Source of the DNA: Megascapheus bottae
Taxonomy: Eukaryota; Chordata; Mammalia; Rodentia; Geomyidae
Assembly: GCA_024803745.1 (NCBI GenBank)
Contig: JANJXV010000013.1
Location: 8,804,001-8,868,000 of the forward strand
Length of the DNA: 64,000 nt
Direction: 5' to 3'
Every line of letters begins with the position of its first letter. Position 1 is the stretch's first letter. This document shows positions 11,103-22,389 of this stretch, one piece after another. The position numbers were made by a program, and so were the translations under genes. The notes under the pieces are model-generated. The model made no database searches, was not told the DNA's origin, and saw only the letters and a program-made list of their open reading frames with translations.

Positions 11103-11178
11103 GTTTTTGCAGTAGTAAGGTTTGAACTCAAGGCTTCGTGTTTGCTAATCAGGCACTCTACTCCTGACCAGCCCTTTT
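11103..11178 (-). repeat. ID-like tRNA-derived SINE monomer, antisense
   Basis: GTAGTAAGGTTTGAACTCAA (B-box side) and TAATCAGGCACTCTACTCCT match the antisense of a single tRNA-like ID unit, truncated. Confidence 0.5.
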
Positions 11179-11299
11179 CTGCATTGATTATTTTGTGATA
11201 GAATATTGCCTCGTCTAGATGCTAGGGTCCCTCATCCTCCTTATTTATGCTTTCCCTGTAGCTAAATAAAAGGAGCCCACCAAACACCCAGTTATTGGT

Positions 11300-11388
11300 T
11301 GAGAAAGGGTCTCAATTTTTTTTTTAAATTTTGGCTGGGGCTAGCTTCATACCACATTGCAGGTGTAAGCCACTACTAGCAGCTTTCA
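11300..11388 (-). repeat. B1-like fragment, antisense
   Basis: GAGAAAGGGTCTCAATTTTT, a GGCTGGGGCTAGCTTCATAC block and GCAGGTGTAAGCCACTACTA match the antisense of a B1-type monomer, internally shortened. Confidence 0.5.
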
Positions 11389-11399
11389 ATATTTTAATA

Positions 11400-12785
11400 A
11401 TAAAAACTTTTATTCCCAATATAATCTTTCCAAGAATTCTTCTAATAAGAAAAACAAGTCTCTTGTTATTTTGAAGATTTTGGATTTTTTTGAGCAAAAA
11501 TTTCAGACTAGCCCCAAAGTTGTTATTCTCTCACCTTTACTTTCCAAATAAAGCATGAGCCATCATGTTTTATTTGGAAGTAAATAAACTGTTTCTAGGT
11601 TATTTTTTTAAGTTGCAGATGTAACAAGGACTTATAAAGTCAATGAGAACAATCAAGTTATAGAGTTACAACCTTAAATCAACCTTTGTATTCATTTTAT
11701 TTCTCTGTGTTGTACAGTTTTGCTAGTCTCCTGGATATCCTAACTTGCACATATAAGTAGCTGTGGAAGGCACATTTTTAATAGCTTTCCTTACAACCTT
11801 AGGATGTTCTTCAAATCAACTGATCTAGATGCTTCAAAGGGAAGCAGAAACAAATTTTCTTTTCAAAATTGAATCGCTAATGACCTCCAACAACACCTTG
11901 AATTTCTTTCTTCTGTGAATACAAAGGACAGTAAAGGAACATCCAAAAGTTACAATAAGCAACAAAACTGCTGCTAATTCAATAATACCACCTAACAAAA
12001 CATTTCAAATGCAGCTGCTATTTTTTACTCACTGTCCATTTTGTTACCACTGGGGAATGCCAAGAATAGAGCATTGCTAGAAATAGATTATACCATTCTC
12101 TCCAGCACACCTCATAAAATAGATTCACGTGAGCCAGACACACAAGCTTGACTTTGAAAACAAAAACAAAAATTACAAAACTACAACTTATCAGTCAATG
12201 GGACATATGCAAGTTTTTCCAAATATGCTCCAAAAAAAATCAAGCTGAAATCTGCCCTTCATCTCTCAGACTAGTCTGATGAGTGTGGGTTCTGATGAGT
12301 GCCTCTCATATCCATTTTTATGGATAAGTTCCTTGATGAAACTGGAATTTTTTTCCAGTCAGATATGAGAGAGTGACTCATCTTTGCTTTGTTACTAATG
12401 ACCAGGAATTTGTCTCAACAACCTTTATGGAAGAATTTGTAGTTTTATTACATGTTGCCTATGGTGTTTTCCTAATTCCTTTAGGATTCGGTTCTCTTTC
12501 AAGATCTTGATTTTTTTTTTCTTTCCTAATTCACAAGGAAAGACAAAACTTTGCCAATCCAAATTCAAGTCCAACATTTGCAGGACCTTGGTTCACCTCT
12601 ATGGACTCATGAGGTTTCAAAGTTAATCCTAACATTAGTTCACATAATTGAGCGAGGCTGTAGCAGAGCCCTCCATTCTGTGACTTAACTTTATCACAGA
12701 TTCTGAGCTCCTTTCAGTCACTTCAATGCCACATCCAATGCAAGAATCCCAGCCACTAAGTCCTTCCTCCTTTGAGGTCCAACTA
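11400..12785. other. Non-coding stretch with several short palindromes
   Basis: No recognised repeat. TCAGACTAGTCTGA at 12266-12279 is a perfect 14-bp palindrome, CTGGAATTTTTTTCCAG near 12342 is a hairpin, and TCTCATATC near 12304 is the reverse complement of GATATGAGA near 12362. Otherwise AT-rich unique sequence. Confidence 0.45.
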
Positions 12786-12814
12786 GACTCTGCTAACATT
12801 TTGGTTTTTTGTTT

Positions 12815-13012
12815 ATTTGATTTTTTTGTCAGTCCTGGGACTTGAACTCAGGGCCTAAGCACTGTCCTTGGGCTTTCTCAAGGCTAGAGCTCTACCACTT
12901 GAGCAACAATACCACTTTTGGCTTTTTCTATGTATGTAATACCAAGGAGTCGAACACAGGTCTCCATGCATGCTAGGCAAGCACTCTACCACTAGGCCAT
13001 GCTCCCGGCTAT
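12815..13012 (-). repeat. Family-A SINE, antisense, near full length
   Basis: TTTTTTTGTCAGTCCTGGGA (tail side), CACTGTCCTTGGGCTTTCTC, GAGCTCTACCACTTGAGCAA, AGGCAAGCACTCTACCACTA. CTAACATTT occurs before it (from 12793) and after it (from 13016), as expected for a TSD. Confidence 0.92.
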
Positions 13013-13254
13013 CTCCTAACATTTAAGAATCTCATCACCTAACTTTACCATTCATTTTATTGTTGGGTAGAAAATGCATTCTTTTATCTGCTTGTTAGGT
13101 TTTTAATCAATGGATGTAATTCTGTTCCATACAACTACACAAAACAGGTTCAATTCCTTTCCTATCTGCTTGAGATCAGAGATATGGATAGTCTTTTATT
13201 GACCTTCTCTGATTCGTCAGAGAATTCTGGGGAATCTTGAAGGATAGAGACAGA

Positions 13255-13385
13255 ATTTGCAAATTTCTGAATGAAATTTAGAGCCGAAGTAGCAGAGTTT
13301 GAGTCTCAGCTCTGTGACCATGAGTGATTATTCCAACTCCCTGAGCTTTGGTTTTCTTATGTGTGTGAATATCATTATTTTGACA
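13255..13385 (+). repeat. MIR SINE remnant
   Basis: CAGAGTTTGAGTCTCAGCTC, TGTGACCATGAGTGATTATT and CTCCCTGAGCTTTGGTTTTC are the MIR B-box region, core and downstream block in order. One of the clearer MIR copies in the window. Confidence 0.65.
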
Positions 13386-13411
13386 ACTATCCATGTGTAA
13401 AAAAATTATAT

Positions 13412-13637
13412 CAAAGCTGAGCACAGTGGCTCATGCCTGTAATCTTAGCTACACACTAGGCTAAGCTCTGAAGATTGCTGTTCAAAGCCAGTACCTGCAC
13501 AAGAGTCTGTGAGCCACCAGAAAACTGGAAGTGGTGCTATGGCTTAATGTGGTAGAACACTAGCTTTGAGCTGAAGAGCTCAAGGACAGTACCCAGGCCC
13601 TAGAGTTCAAACCCTAGGAATGACAAAAAAAAAAAAG
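13412..13637 (+). repeat. Family-B composite SINE, sense
   Basis: GAGCACAGTGGCTCATGCCT through TAATCTTAGCTACACACTAG (7SL-like), GAGCCACCAGAAAACTGGAA (middle), and AGTACCCAGGCCCTAGAGTT (tRNA-like end), followed by a 12-nt A tail. It lacks most of the TTATCTCCAATTAAC middle. Confidence 0.92.
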
Positions 13638-13639
13638 AT

Positions 13640-14765
13640 AGCAATAACTGCAGGAGCAACAACCACAAGACTTTCAAAAGTGTGAATAAGTCTTCTTATT
13701 TATGGAATAAAATACACACATTAATGTACTTTGATCTTTGATCTTACCCATATCACCATCCCTCCCTCTCTCCTGCCTATTATTTACTACCTCCAAATCC
13801 TCAGCCAATTATCTGAGGATTATCTGAGACTGGAAAGTAATGTACAACCAGAATGTCACCACTAAACCTGAGAACCAGGTTTGCTTGTTTGTTTTCTTTC
13901 ATTCTAAAAGGACAATGTCTTCATGGAATAGAAATGTGCTCTCTCCTCACTGCTGTCTGTCTTACTTCCCCACCCCATGTCAGAAGGAAAAAAAAAAAGA
14001 GGATAAATGTTGGTCACAGTTATGAGAACTGAAAAAAAGGCAACCACATCTTTCTAGAGTCTGAGAAAGGATCAGACTGGTAGAAGCAGCAGGTACAATG
14101 TGCCTCCCCTCTTGATTGCTTCTTTCCAGGAAAGCAGCTATTCATGTGTGTAAGGAAACAAACAGGGCTTCTTTGTTAGCTTTACTGCCTTGTTTGCAAA
14201 CAAGAGGATTCAGAAACTTAGTGAGAGCCATTGAGGCTTTCAAAAAGGGAGCTGGAACCATGAAGTTCCCAAGATTGGAAAAGCACTTGAGGTTGCGATT
14301 CAGAAGAAATCAGTGGGCTTGTATAGTACAGTGGGTGTTTCCCGGTGCTCAGTGGTTTATGAATATTTAAAGGTAATAAATGTCACAGTAAGTGTTTAAC
14401 GATCTTGTTTACATGTAAAAGTCCTTGAGAAGGGTCTGTTGAAGATGAAGCCTGATGCCAATTTCAAACTGTCTTTATTCTTTCTTCCTCCCTTTCCTTT
14501 GGGGACAACAAGGTGTCCTCTGATAGAATAAGGATTTGGGAGATGCTGAGTCCTGAATTTTGAAAAAGGTTTAAGTTAAAGTTTGTTCTTTAGAGTTTTT
14601 CCCAATGACTTTTTCCCCATTAATAAAAAGAGAAAACTTCAGGAAGAAACTCTGACACCCCAATTTCTACACTTGCACATTCTGGGGAATTAACCTGGCT
14701 ACAAGAAGAATCTACTCACGACTGCTGACTTATGATGAAGAAATCTCGGGCTTTCACTTCAACAG
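13640..14765. other. Non-coding stretch without recognised feature
   Basis: The frame at 14116-14370 (84 codons, basic) has no recognisable domain, start context or neighbouring exon signals. Treated as chance. Confidence 0.4.
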
Positions 14766-14769
14766 ATCA

Positions 14770-14858
14770 GGGTTTCAAACGCAGCCTCTGTATCTTATTC
14801 TCTGGATAATAGTCTATTCCTTGATCCTCAGTTTTCTTGTCTATAACTTCCCTGTCTG
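14770..14858 (+). repeat. Possible MIR fragment
   Basis: GGGTTTCAAACGCAGCCTCT then CTTGATCCTCAGTTTTCTTG resembles the MIR B-box and downstream block. It runs directly into a family-B SINE. Confidence 0.35.
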
Positions 14859-14860
14859 GA

Positions 14861-15005
14861 CAACCAGTGACTCCTATCTATAATCCTAGCTACTCAGTAA
14901 ACTGAGATCTGAGGATCATGGTTTGAAGTCAGCCCGGGTAAAAAAGTCCGCAACACTATTATCTACAATAAACTTTCCTGAAGGAAAAAAAAAACAGAAG
15001 TGACA
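14861..15005 (+). repeat. Family-B SINE, left half only
   Basis: CCAGTGACTCCTATCTATAA, CCTAGCTACTCAGTAAACTG and AGATCTGAGGATCATGGTTT, ending in an A-rich tail near 14980-14995. The tRNA-like right half is missing. Confidence 0.8.
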
Positions 15006-15009
15006 AAAC

Positions 15010-15900
15010 AAAGTAAAAAAATAAAAGAGAGACTTCTGATCAGCTTCTGGTTATCCTGAAGATCAAAACCGAAAGGTAGACCTGGTTTACATCTTCTGAC
15101 TAGAAGAAGGAGGGCTGTTTTTCAAGCAACCATGTATCTGAGTATTTGCTAACAGTTAACACTTGTTTAAAATTTTCCTTGGGAGGTGCATAAAACGATA
15201 TAGTGATTAATGACTTTAACAACTTCTCTAAAGAAAGAAGTTCTGTAAGGCAATTTTTGTATCATTTCTCAATCAAAGCCTAAAACTAAGCTGACAAATG
15301 CAAACTCTTCTCATGATTTGGCTTAATCCACATCTAGAATGTCTATATCAGATAAAAGTTTATCTTAAACCCAAGTCTACCTCATTAGTCTGTGTTCAAT
15401 AGATGAGACTATAGTGACCAATTAGTGATGTCTGACATGGGCACAGGAATTTGGAGAAATGAGAGACTGTATTCTAACCCTTGTCTTGGCAGAACTTTTC
15501 AGATTTCTTTTAAGCAGAGCACACAAATGCGAATCAAAAACTGCTGAAGCTCAACTCTATTACCTCTGTCTTCTTGTTGGACTGGAAAAGGATTCAGATA
15601 AAACTAAAACTCATGATAGCAAGAGTACTGGTCAAAATGAAGCAAAGTATTACTTAGATAATAACAAAATAATCATTAAAAATAAAATTGGTCAGAGCTT
15701 CCACAAGCAGTATTTCATCAAATTAAAGTCACCAATGAAGCCTCATACAATCATATATGCTTATATTTATTACTGGTATATGAAGTAATATATAATATTA
15801 ACTGATATGATTGATTTTATATTATTAATTTATTAATCATTAATTTTAATGAACTGATTTGACATTCATATATCTTTTAGTTATATTATTATATAGTGTT
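15010..15900. other. Non-coding AT-rich stretch
   Basis: The frame at 15459-15788 (109 codons) is Lys/Tyr-rich, lies in AT-rich DNA (TTATTAATTTATTAATCATT follows) and has no recognisable domain. Confidence 0.4.
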
Positions 15901-15902
15901 TA

Positions 15903-15928
15903 GTATATATATATATATACATATATAG

Positions 15929-15964
<36 letters not shown>
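15903..15964 (+). repeat. (TA)n-(GT)n compound microsatellite
   Basis: (TA)n at 15903-15927, a short GAGAG spacer, then (GT)n at 15931-15964. Confidence 0.95.
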
Positions 15965-15965
<1 letters not shown>

Positions 15966-15969
15966 CTTG

Positions 15970-17380
15970 GTTATGTGAAAACTCACCAATAGGTTTCTTC
16001 GAGACCTATTTTTAAGAAACCCTTTAAAGTGAAGGACAAATGTATAATTGCTTCAGGTATATAACTTTTGAGTTTGAAGCTAACACTAAAGAAGTCATAT
16101 TGCTTAGTCCATCATAGGCATTATTTTTAAGTTAAGGGGTTTCTCCATCAGTCTCAGAATTCTCTGCTAGTTGTGATTAATCAAAGGTATACTCCTTCTG
16201 CTGAGAACTGTTAATTAGCTGGGCACTTAAACATGGTGACCTACCAGCAAGGAAGCTGCCTGCCCTAGGCCCCACTGAGTCTGGCTCTGACCCACCTGGG
16301 GCTGTAGGGAATGAGCTCTCTTGCATGATGAATTCCCACTGATCCAAATAAGACCTCCCGATCAAGTAGTACCTCCCATGCAGGAGCCAGGATGCTGAGG
16401 CCTGCAAATGCAGATAAGATGAGCCAGCCCCAGGAGTCCCTAAAATACCAAAATACCCATCCATCTGTCGTTCTCTCAGGTATAGGCATTCTTCTCATTA
16501 TTTCAAAGTCGATCCCAAGAAATTACAGTCTCAGAAGGTGACATCCCAGAAAACGATTGCCTAGAGTAGTTATCCACCTCTACCAGCCGTCCTTTCTCTA
16601 TGGTCAGCAGCATGGGATCTTCCAAGGGAATCTAGCATAATGTCGCCCAGTCTTTCCTCTAGGGAAGCACATGGTCTCACACAAGAATCAGGAAAATGGC
16701 CAAGAAGAGAGGGCACAAAAGAAAATCACTGCAAATTATATCATAAATTAACAGTAGCTAGTTTTGCTTTAAAAGATAAGGCCTAGTGTAATTTGCATCC
16801 CGATTTTGTCATTTCTGAACAGCTCTCTTGCCCTTGCCCAGGTCAGACAGGGTAGGCAAGAACCCAAATTCCAAAGTCTCTGCCAAATCTTCGCTTCTGC
16901 TAAATGGGAGTCCTAGGGCAGATAGTCCGTTGTATAGCAGAACACATGATAGCGTGTTTGGGTGCAGAGAAATGGACCTTCCAGAAGGTAGATGAAGCCA
17001 GGAGTGGAACTGAAGACACAGATTTCTAGCACAACAAACACTGCTTTCTCTGAAACCTCCAAAAATTCATTGCTTTGTCAAATGCCTTGTAAGCAATGGC
17101 TTGAGGGAAAAATCAAAGGGCAAGTGATTCTGTCCTCTTCACAATAAAAACAGAATAAAGGAATAGTGAGATGATCCATTCATTGAACATAAGAGGAGAT
17201 AACTGAACTTTGGAGGCCAAAGACTGAGCAAAACCCACCCACCATCATCAGGGAGAGATACTCAGGGCTCCCAGTATCCACACATGCGATTCAAGCCAAT
17301 TTCATTTGAATGGCACTGGACAGAGATCCTGAACTGGCTTACAGACTTTGTAGAAACAAAACGAAACAAAAACAGCTAGC
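15970..17380. other. Non-coding stretch without recognised repeat
   Basis: Two overlapping minus-strand frames at 16177-16498 give unrelated peptides from the same DNA, and neither shows a known domain. The local composition is somewhat more GC-rich than the surroundings. An old degraded element is possible. Confidence 0.35.
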
Positions 17381-17384
17381 TAGG

Positions 17385-17589
17385 AGTGAAGAGTCAGTGC
17401 CTCGTGCTACTCAGAAGGGTGAGATCCGTGGATTTTAGTTCAAAGTCCTGTGCTGGAAAGTCTGTACGACTCATAAAAATTAGCCAGTGAAAAGTTGAAA
17501 GTGAAGCTGTGGCTCAAGTGATAGGGCAACAGCTTTGAATGAAAAAGCTAAGAGACAGCACCCATGCCTGGAATTTAAACCCTAACATT

Positions 17590-17590
<1 letters not shown>
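17385..17590 (+). repeat. Family-B composite SINE, sense, diverged
   Basis: GCTACTCAGAAGGGTGAGAT (left half), GTGAAGCTGTGGCTCAAGTG and GACAGCACCCATGCCTGGAA (right half). Leads straight into a (CA)n tail. Confidence 0.85.

Positions 17591-17684
<94 letters not shown>
17591..17684 (+). repeat. (CA)n-(TC)n-(TA)n triple compound microsatellite
   Basis: (AC)n 17591-17629, (TC)n 17634-17665, (TA)n 17665-17684, at the 3' end of the family-B SINE. Frames in both directions here translate the repeat. Confidence 0.95.
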
Positions 17685-17699
17685 CACTTATATTTATAT

Positions 17700-18650
17700 A
17701 TAAAGACAAGATTGAAATGTGTGCTAAAGAAAGCAAGCAGACAACATACTTTCAACTTGCTACTTGCTAGAATCCACACCTTTGAATAAGAGAAATTTTT
17801 TCAAGCATACATGGGTATATAGAGGTAGTTTGTTGAGCCTTTAACCATAAAAATTGTGAGCCAGTTTGGGGAGGATATTTCCCCATTTATTGTGATTTGC
17901 TGTTGTTGCTATTATTTACATTCTCTGACGCATGAGAAAGGGAAGGATTCATCAAATACTGAGCCATGATAAGAAATTCAGATCCAAGGTGAAAGGGTCA
18001 GGTTCTCTGCCGTGAGACAAGCTGAGTGAGCTTCCTAAGCCTTAGGCTTATCCTCTGTGAGATATGGGTAGTTGCAGCTCCGAACATTAAACAGGAAGGG
18101 GCAATATACATCATCATGCAGGAGCAGAGTATCATCCCTGAGGGCTGGTTCATCTTCAGTACCAGCTGGCCTCTTTGGGGTTAGGCTGAAGGATCCTTAA
18201 CCACAGTTCAATAAGTAATTCCCTACTTCTGCTCATTGGGAGAACAGGTGGGCAGGATCACCCTTGTGAGACGTATTCCATCACCAGTCAGTCTGTGTGC
18301 GAGTGAAGAGTCTGCCTTTGGGAATTTCCATTAAGCCCTGATATCATAAACACTGGTTTGGTTTGCTTTCCCCCCTATCCACAATGCCTGGAGATGTCTT
18401 TCATAACTCTCCTATATGGGAAACAAAAGTTCTTCCTAGAGAGTAGTTGTCAATCATGTAAGGAGACCTTCAAAAGCCATTAACTTAAGTCCCTGTTGAG
18501 ACTTTTAGCTTAAATCAGACCCATCCCAAGCACACTATTTTGGGGACTAAACATTCATGCTTCACAGAATGAAGCTCAATTCTGTTTTTTTTCTAATGCA
18601 TCATTACTAATATTCTTATCATTACCATCATCAAAATCATCACCATCATC
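17700..18650. other. Non-coding stretch; possible MIR at 18000-18095
   Basis: GAGACAAGCTGAGTGAGCTT then CTTATCCTCTGTGAGATATG at 18010-18070 could be an eroded MIR. (CATCAT)-like sequence lies at 18597-18650. Nothing else recognised. Confidence 0.35.
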
Positions 18651-18654
18651 CAAG

Positions 18655-18965
18655 ATCTGAATGCTTCCTATGGCTGCCATGGTAAAATATTACAGATTAG
18701 GTGGCTTCTTAAGATGAACATTTCCCTCACAGTTCTGGAGGCTTGAAGTCCAAAGTCACAGTACAGTTAGGGGCTAGTTTTCCTTGGAGAAGCTTTGAGA
18801 GACTGTCTGCTTGATGCTTCCCGCCTATCTCAGGTAGCACTGTCTGTCTGTGTTCCTTGGCTAATAGGTAGGTGCGTCTCCCCAACCTCAGGCTCCATCT
18901 GTGCCCAGAACTCTCCTATCTGAACTGCCATCTTTCCTTTTCAGCTGCCACCTTCTTACCTTGAG
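18655..18965 (-). mobile_element. MLT1-like (ERVL-MaLR) LTR remnant, antisense
   Basis: TATGGCTGCCATGGTAAAAT, TTCTGGAGGCTTGAAGTCCA and a following block with CTTGGCTAATAGGTAGGTGC are the antisense of an MLT1-type LTR in order. It is a solitary, degraded LTR with no internal genes nearby. Confidence 0.6.
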
Positions 18966-19194
18966 GTCAGTCATTGGAGTAGGTAGGGTGAGCAAGCCCT
19001 TATCTTAGCAAGAGTGCATCTGGAAAGACTCTCACTCCAAAGAAGGTCATATTCATAGGCTTTGGGTGGATATGGGTTTGAGAGGAGCCCCATTTGAGTT
19101 CGGAATTCAGACTGAACATGGAAGTAAAAGAACATTATAAGTAAACCTGAGACCCCAAGACCCGTGACAATTACGTCTGTGTGACCTTCCATCA

Positions 19195-19300
19195 GTTTAT
19201 AGAGGAAATAAACTAAGGCCTCAAAGTCACCGAGTAAATAGGCACCTTATCTAAGACCCAGGTCCTCATCTCTAGTCCAGTGCATTTGCTGCACTTCTGT
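19195..19300 (-). repeat. Possible MIR remnant, antisense
   Basis: GAGGAAATAAACTAAGGCCT followed by CTAAGACCCAGGTCCTCATC and CTAGTCCAGTGCATTTGCTG follows the MIR antisense order. Confidence 0.4.
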
Positions 19301-19411
19301 TGCAACTCAGTATTAGAACAGTCATTATCTTTCAAGCATCACTATGTAAACTGTGTCATCTCAGTGAGGTTAAGCCTTCTTATACATGGAAGTAAATAGG
19401 AATAAAACATT

Positions 19412-19605
19412 TAGTGGTAGGCCTGGATGGTGCACACCTATCATTTTAGCTACTTCAGGGGACTGAGTTCTGTAGTTCACAGTTCAAAACCAGCCTGAGC
19501 AGACAAAAATACACAACTCTAACGTCAGAAGTGGAGGTGTGCAAAAGCACAATGAAAGCGCATGGATCTGAACTGAACCTCATTACTGGAACAACAACAA
19601 AGAAA
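19412..19605 (+). repeat. Family-B composite SINE, sense, diverged
   Basis: GGATGGTGCACACCTATCAT, GCTACTTCAGGGGACTGAGT, CAGTTCAAAACCAGCCTGAG. The right half is poor and ends ACTGGAACAACAACAAAG. Confidence 0.75.
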
Positions 19606-19819
19606 CAACTATTTCAAAATCAGGGTGGCACTCCTCTGTTTGGCAGGAAGCTTAAATGAGCAACTATTGGCAAACCATATCTGGAACTCTATTAGGTGTA
19701 TCACTCATGTTAGAGAATGGGATAGTGTGCCTTTTCATCTTTATTTTCTCCACAACTCCTAGCACAGAGCAGCATGCATTACTGTGCCACCTGCATCACC
19801 CGTGACATCATCTAATGCC

Positions 19820-20060
19820 TTCATGATGACTGCAGCTGGGCCACTATCTCCTGCAACTCTCATTTACTGAAGAGTTCCTGTGCATCAGGCACCAGTCTAG
19901 GCATGAGGGATGGGACAAAGTGTTACAAAGTAGAATAAGATACAATCCTGCCATCCAAGAACTGGGAGTCTTCTGGTATATATTAATAGTGAGCTGCCAT
20001 TCAAATCACAGTATGATGGATGTTCTGGAAGAGGGTAAGTCTAGTTCTTTGACAGGAGAG
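19820..20060 (-). repeat. Possible L2/MIR remnant, antisense
   Basis: CATCAGGCACCAGTCTAGGC, ATGAGGGATGGGACAAAGTG and CAATCCTGCCATCCAAGAAC follow the antisense order of an L2 3' region. Diverged. Confidence 0.35.
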
Positions 20061-20394
20061 ACGATATGATGGATTCTGCCTGGAGTTTTACAAAAATGCT
20101 ATTAGAATCAGGCTTCCAAGAGAAATAGGAATCTAAGGAATCAAAACAGGATCCCAGATAGAGGTTAAAAAAAAAAAGAAAAGCAAAAGCATCAAGATAT
20201 GGAAGCCCATGTGAATTTGAGTGGAAGTAGGTGCTGCCATGAAAGCAACCCTATGGCTTATCTTCCAAAACCAAGCTGAGGCCTTTTGTGAAGGCTGATA
20301 TTCACTGGAGAAAGATAAGGACACATTTTACTTGTCTGACCCGCATCTGCATTTCACCATCCTCTATTCCTCTACGTGCCCATAGGATTCTTCA

Positions 20395-20520
20395 TACACA
20401 TGACTGAGCCTGTTTATGTCTTTTGTAATGTGGAGGTATTAATGTCTTCCACCAGGGCTATTGTGAAGAGTCAGTAAAGACAATGGAAAGCTTAAAGTCC
20501 AATACAGTAAACATTGACTG
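20395..20520 (+). repeat. Possible MIR 3' fragment
   Basis: GTAATGTGGAGGTATTAATG, CAGGGCTATTGTGAAGAGTC and AATACAGTAAACATTGACTG fit the MIR 3' portion. Confidence 0.4.
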
Positions 20521-20550
20521 CTTGTATTTTTTAATTGAACTTGCATTTTC

Positions 20551-21065
20551 TTTTTTTTTTACCCCCCCAAAAATGATTTATTTTGAATGAACATTAATCC
20601 ATTGCATCAGGCATTGATTGCTTCGGCAGGCAATAGGAAATCCCTGGGGATGATTCAAGCAAAGAATTAAGGTCGAGCCTGACCATAGGATATTTCTAAA
20701 GCAAGAACAGGCTACACCAGGACCCTTAGGCCAAGATAAAATAAAGTTCCAAATAGCGACGTGATAAGTTTCCAGCATCTTGATATGGAAAGTTTGTGGA
20801 AAAATTGGGGATAAGGATGACTTGCTTCTGTGAAGATGTAGGCTCTAGAGCTAGAAGAACTGGTGCTATCAGCGCATGGGTGGCTATAGAGGAAGCATAT
20901 GCCTAGTGAGAGGATGCCAATGGAGAAGAGAAGCAGACAGAGGACATCCTGAGGAGCGCCAATATCTAGGAGCTGAGGAGAAGGACTAGCAGAGCAAGCC
21001 CACTTCAGATTCCTGCAACTGAAACCTCTCTGCTTCCCACCCTGTATCAGAAGTGGGGGATCCAT
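20551..21065 (-). pseudogene. Candidate polyadenylated retrocopy or 3'-terminal exon, origin unknown
   Basis: On the minus strand an AATAAA signal (plus TTTATT, 20577-20582) is followed about 16 nt later by a run of ten or more A (plus T-run 20551-20560), the spacing of a genuine poly(A) tail encoded in DNA. Upstream is a 117-codon open frame (20712-21065) with a hydrophobic stretch of about 18 residues near its middle (VLCLLLFSIGILSLGICFLY). A pyrimidine tract ending CAG lies near 20975-21000 and could be a splice acceptor. I do not recognise the protein and saw no TSD. Alternatives: chance frame in a retroposed 3' UTR, or the last exon of a minus-strand transcript. Confidence 0.3.
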
Positions 21066-21069
21066 CAGA

Positions 21070-21850
21070 CACAGACATCGTGTAAGTCGGCCTCTTTATG
21101 CTTGGATAAGAAAACAGACCTATCGAAGCTACCAGTCAAACAGCGGTCTAACAGAACTAGCCATAAAGTCTCCTACCCTTCAGTCCAGACCCCTTCCACT
21201 GGCCTGGCTACTGTCTAGCTTGGAATGACCATCATGGGAGCTCTCTTTGTAAGGCAGTGACAGCTCACAGGGCTCACACTCTTCCTAATGCAAGCTCCAA
21301 TTTCTCTATTTGCCAAAAGATTTGGTGACAGCTTCCAGTCAGCTAATGAACAAGAAGCCATAGCCTGCAGTGACTTCTTAATTCCCTCCAAACATCAGCT
21401 CCCAACACATGGCCACAGCCTCAGACAAAACACATCAAGCTCCCAGGGAGAGGCCAAGAAAGCACAGGGAGAGAGTGATGGTTGGGGGGGTGGCCAGTGT
21501 GCAATCTGTGAATCCCATCTCAGACAAGTCTGGAGTTATAGTTAGAAAAGAGAATGAATAGATCATCAATATTTGTTCATAAAGGCATTGGGATATCTTC
21601 CTTTTCCCAGACTCCTTTGGGCACAAGCAGCAGCTCAGTGGTCTCAGGAACTGAGGGGCTTTGTAGGGATTTCATCACCCGAAGTCTGACTGTACTTACC
21701 GAGAGATTGGTAAGCCAAGGGGTGTGTGGGTAAACATTTCACTGTACCCAGTACAAATCAATATACTGTGCTAGACAAGCATTAAAGGATTAAAATGAGA
21801 TCTGTCCAATAGACACTCTGAAGACATTTAGAGAAGGCTTAAATAAACTC
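21070..21850. other. Non-coding stretch without recognised feature
   Basis: Overlapping short frames on both strands, none with a recognisable domain. No repeat identified. Confidence 0.4.
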
Positions 21851-21851
21851 T

Positions 21852-21853
<2 letters not shown>

Positions 21854-21919
<66 letters not shown>

Positions 21920-21930
21920 CCCCCCTCCCC
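21854..21930 (+). repeat. (CT)n microsatellite ending in a C-run
   Basis: About 35 CT units, one TTT interruption near 21904, then CCCCCCCTCCCCC. Confidence 0.95.
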
Positions 21931-22204
21931 CATGATGCCAATGGAACTGTGTCTGTGATGCCTCCATTCATGTATTCAAAGTAATCTACAAATTAGTATC
22001 TCCCAAAATGAATGTATGGCTTCTCTGTCCTTCCCGCATACCTCCTCTTCTTCCTGTCATCTCCCAGGTCTTACAGAATGGAAACTGTCTAATGGCTCTG
22101 GCTACAAATGTAGATGCTTCTGTAGCTCCTCTTTTGGTTTTCTCTCTAACTTAGAGGAGACTTGCTTTTGTCTCTTTCTCACTTCCAGTCTAGTTACTTA
22201 GAGC

Positions 22205-22207
<3 letters not shown>

Positions 22208-22251
<44 letters not shown>
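22208..22251 (+). repeat. (GT)n microsatellite
   Basis: About 22 units, abutting the tail side of an antisense family-B SINE fragment. Confidence 0.95.
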
Positions 22252-22255
<4 letters not shown>

Positions 22256-22350
22256 GGATTTAAACTCAGGGCCTCATTCTCTTGCTTAGCTTTATTCACT
22301 CAAGGATGATGCTCTAACACTTGAGCCACAGCTCCACTTCCTCTGCCAGC
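22252..22350 (-). repeat. Family-B SINE right half, antisense
   Basis: ATTTAAACTCAGGGCCTCAT and AACACTTGAGCCACAGCTCC are the tRNA-like half. The 7SL-like half is not seen. Confidence 0.75.
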
Positions 22351-22389
22351 TCTTGAGCCCAGCCAGTACTCCACCAGCTAGTCTGCCTG

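Noticed and set aside
16177..16498. Two overlapping minus-strand frames of 77 and 95 codons
   Set aside because: Different phases of the same DNA, neither with a recognisable domain or clear splice sites. No repeat family assigned either.
18655..18965. Possible proviral gene content near the MLT1-like LTR
   Set aside because: Only degraded, solitary LTR-type sequence is visible, with no gag/pol/env-like frame on either side.
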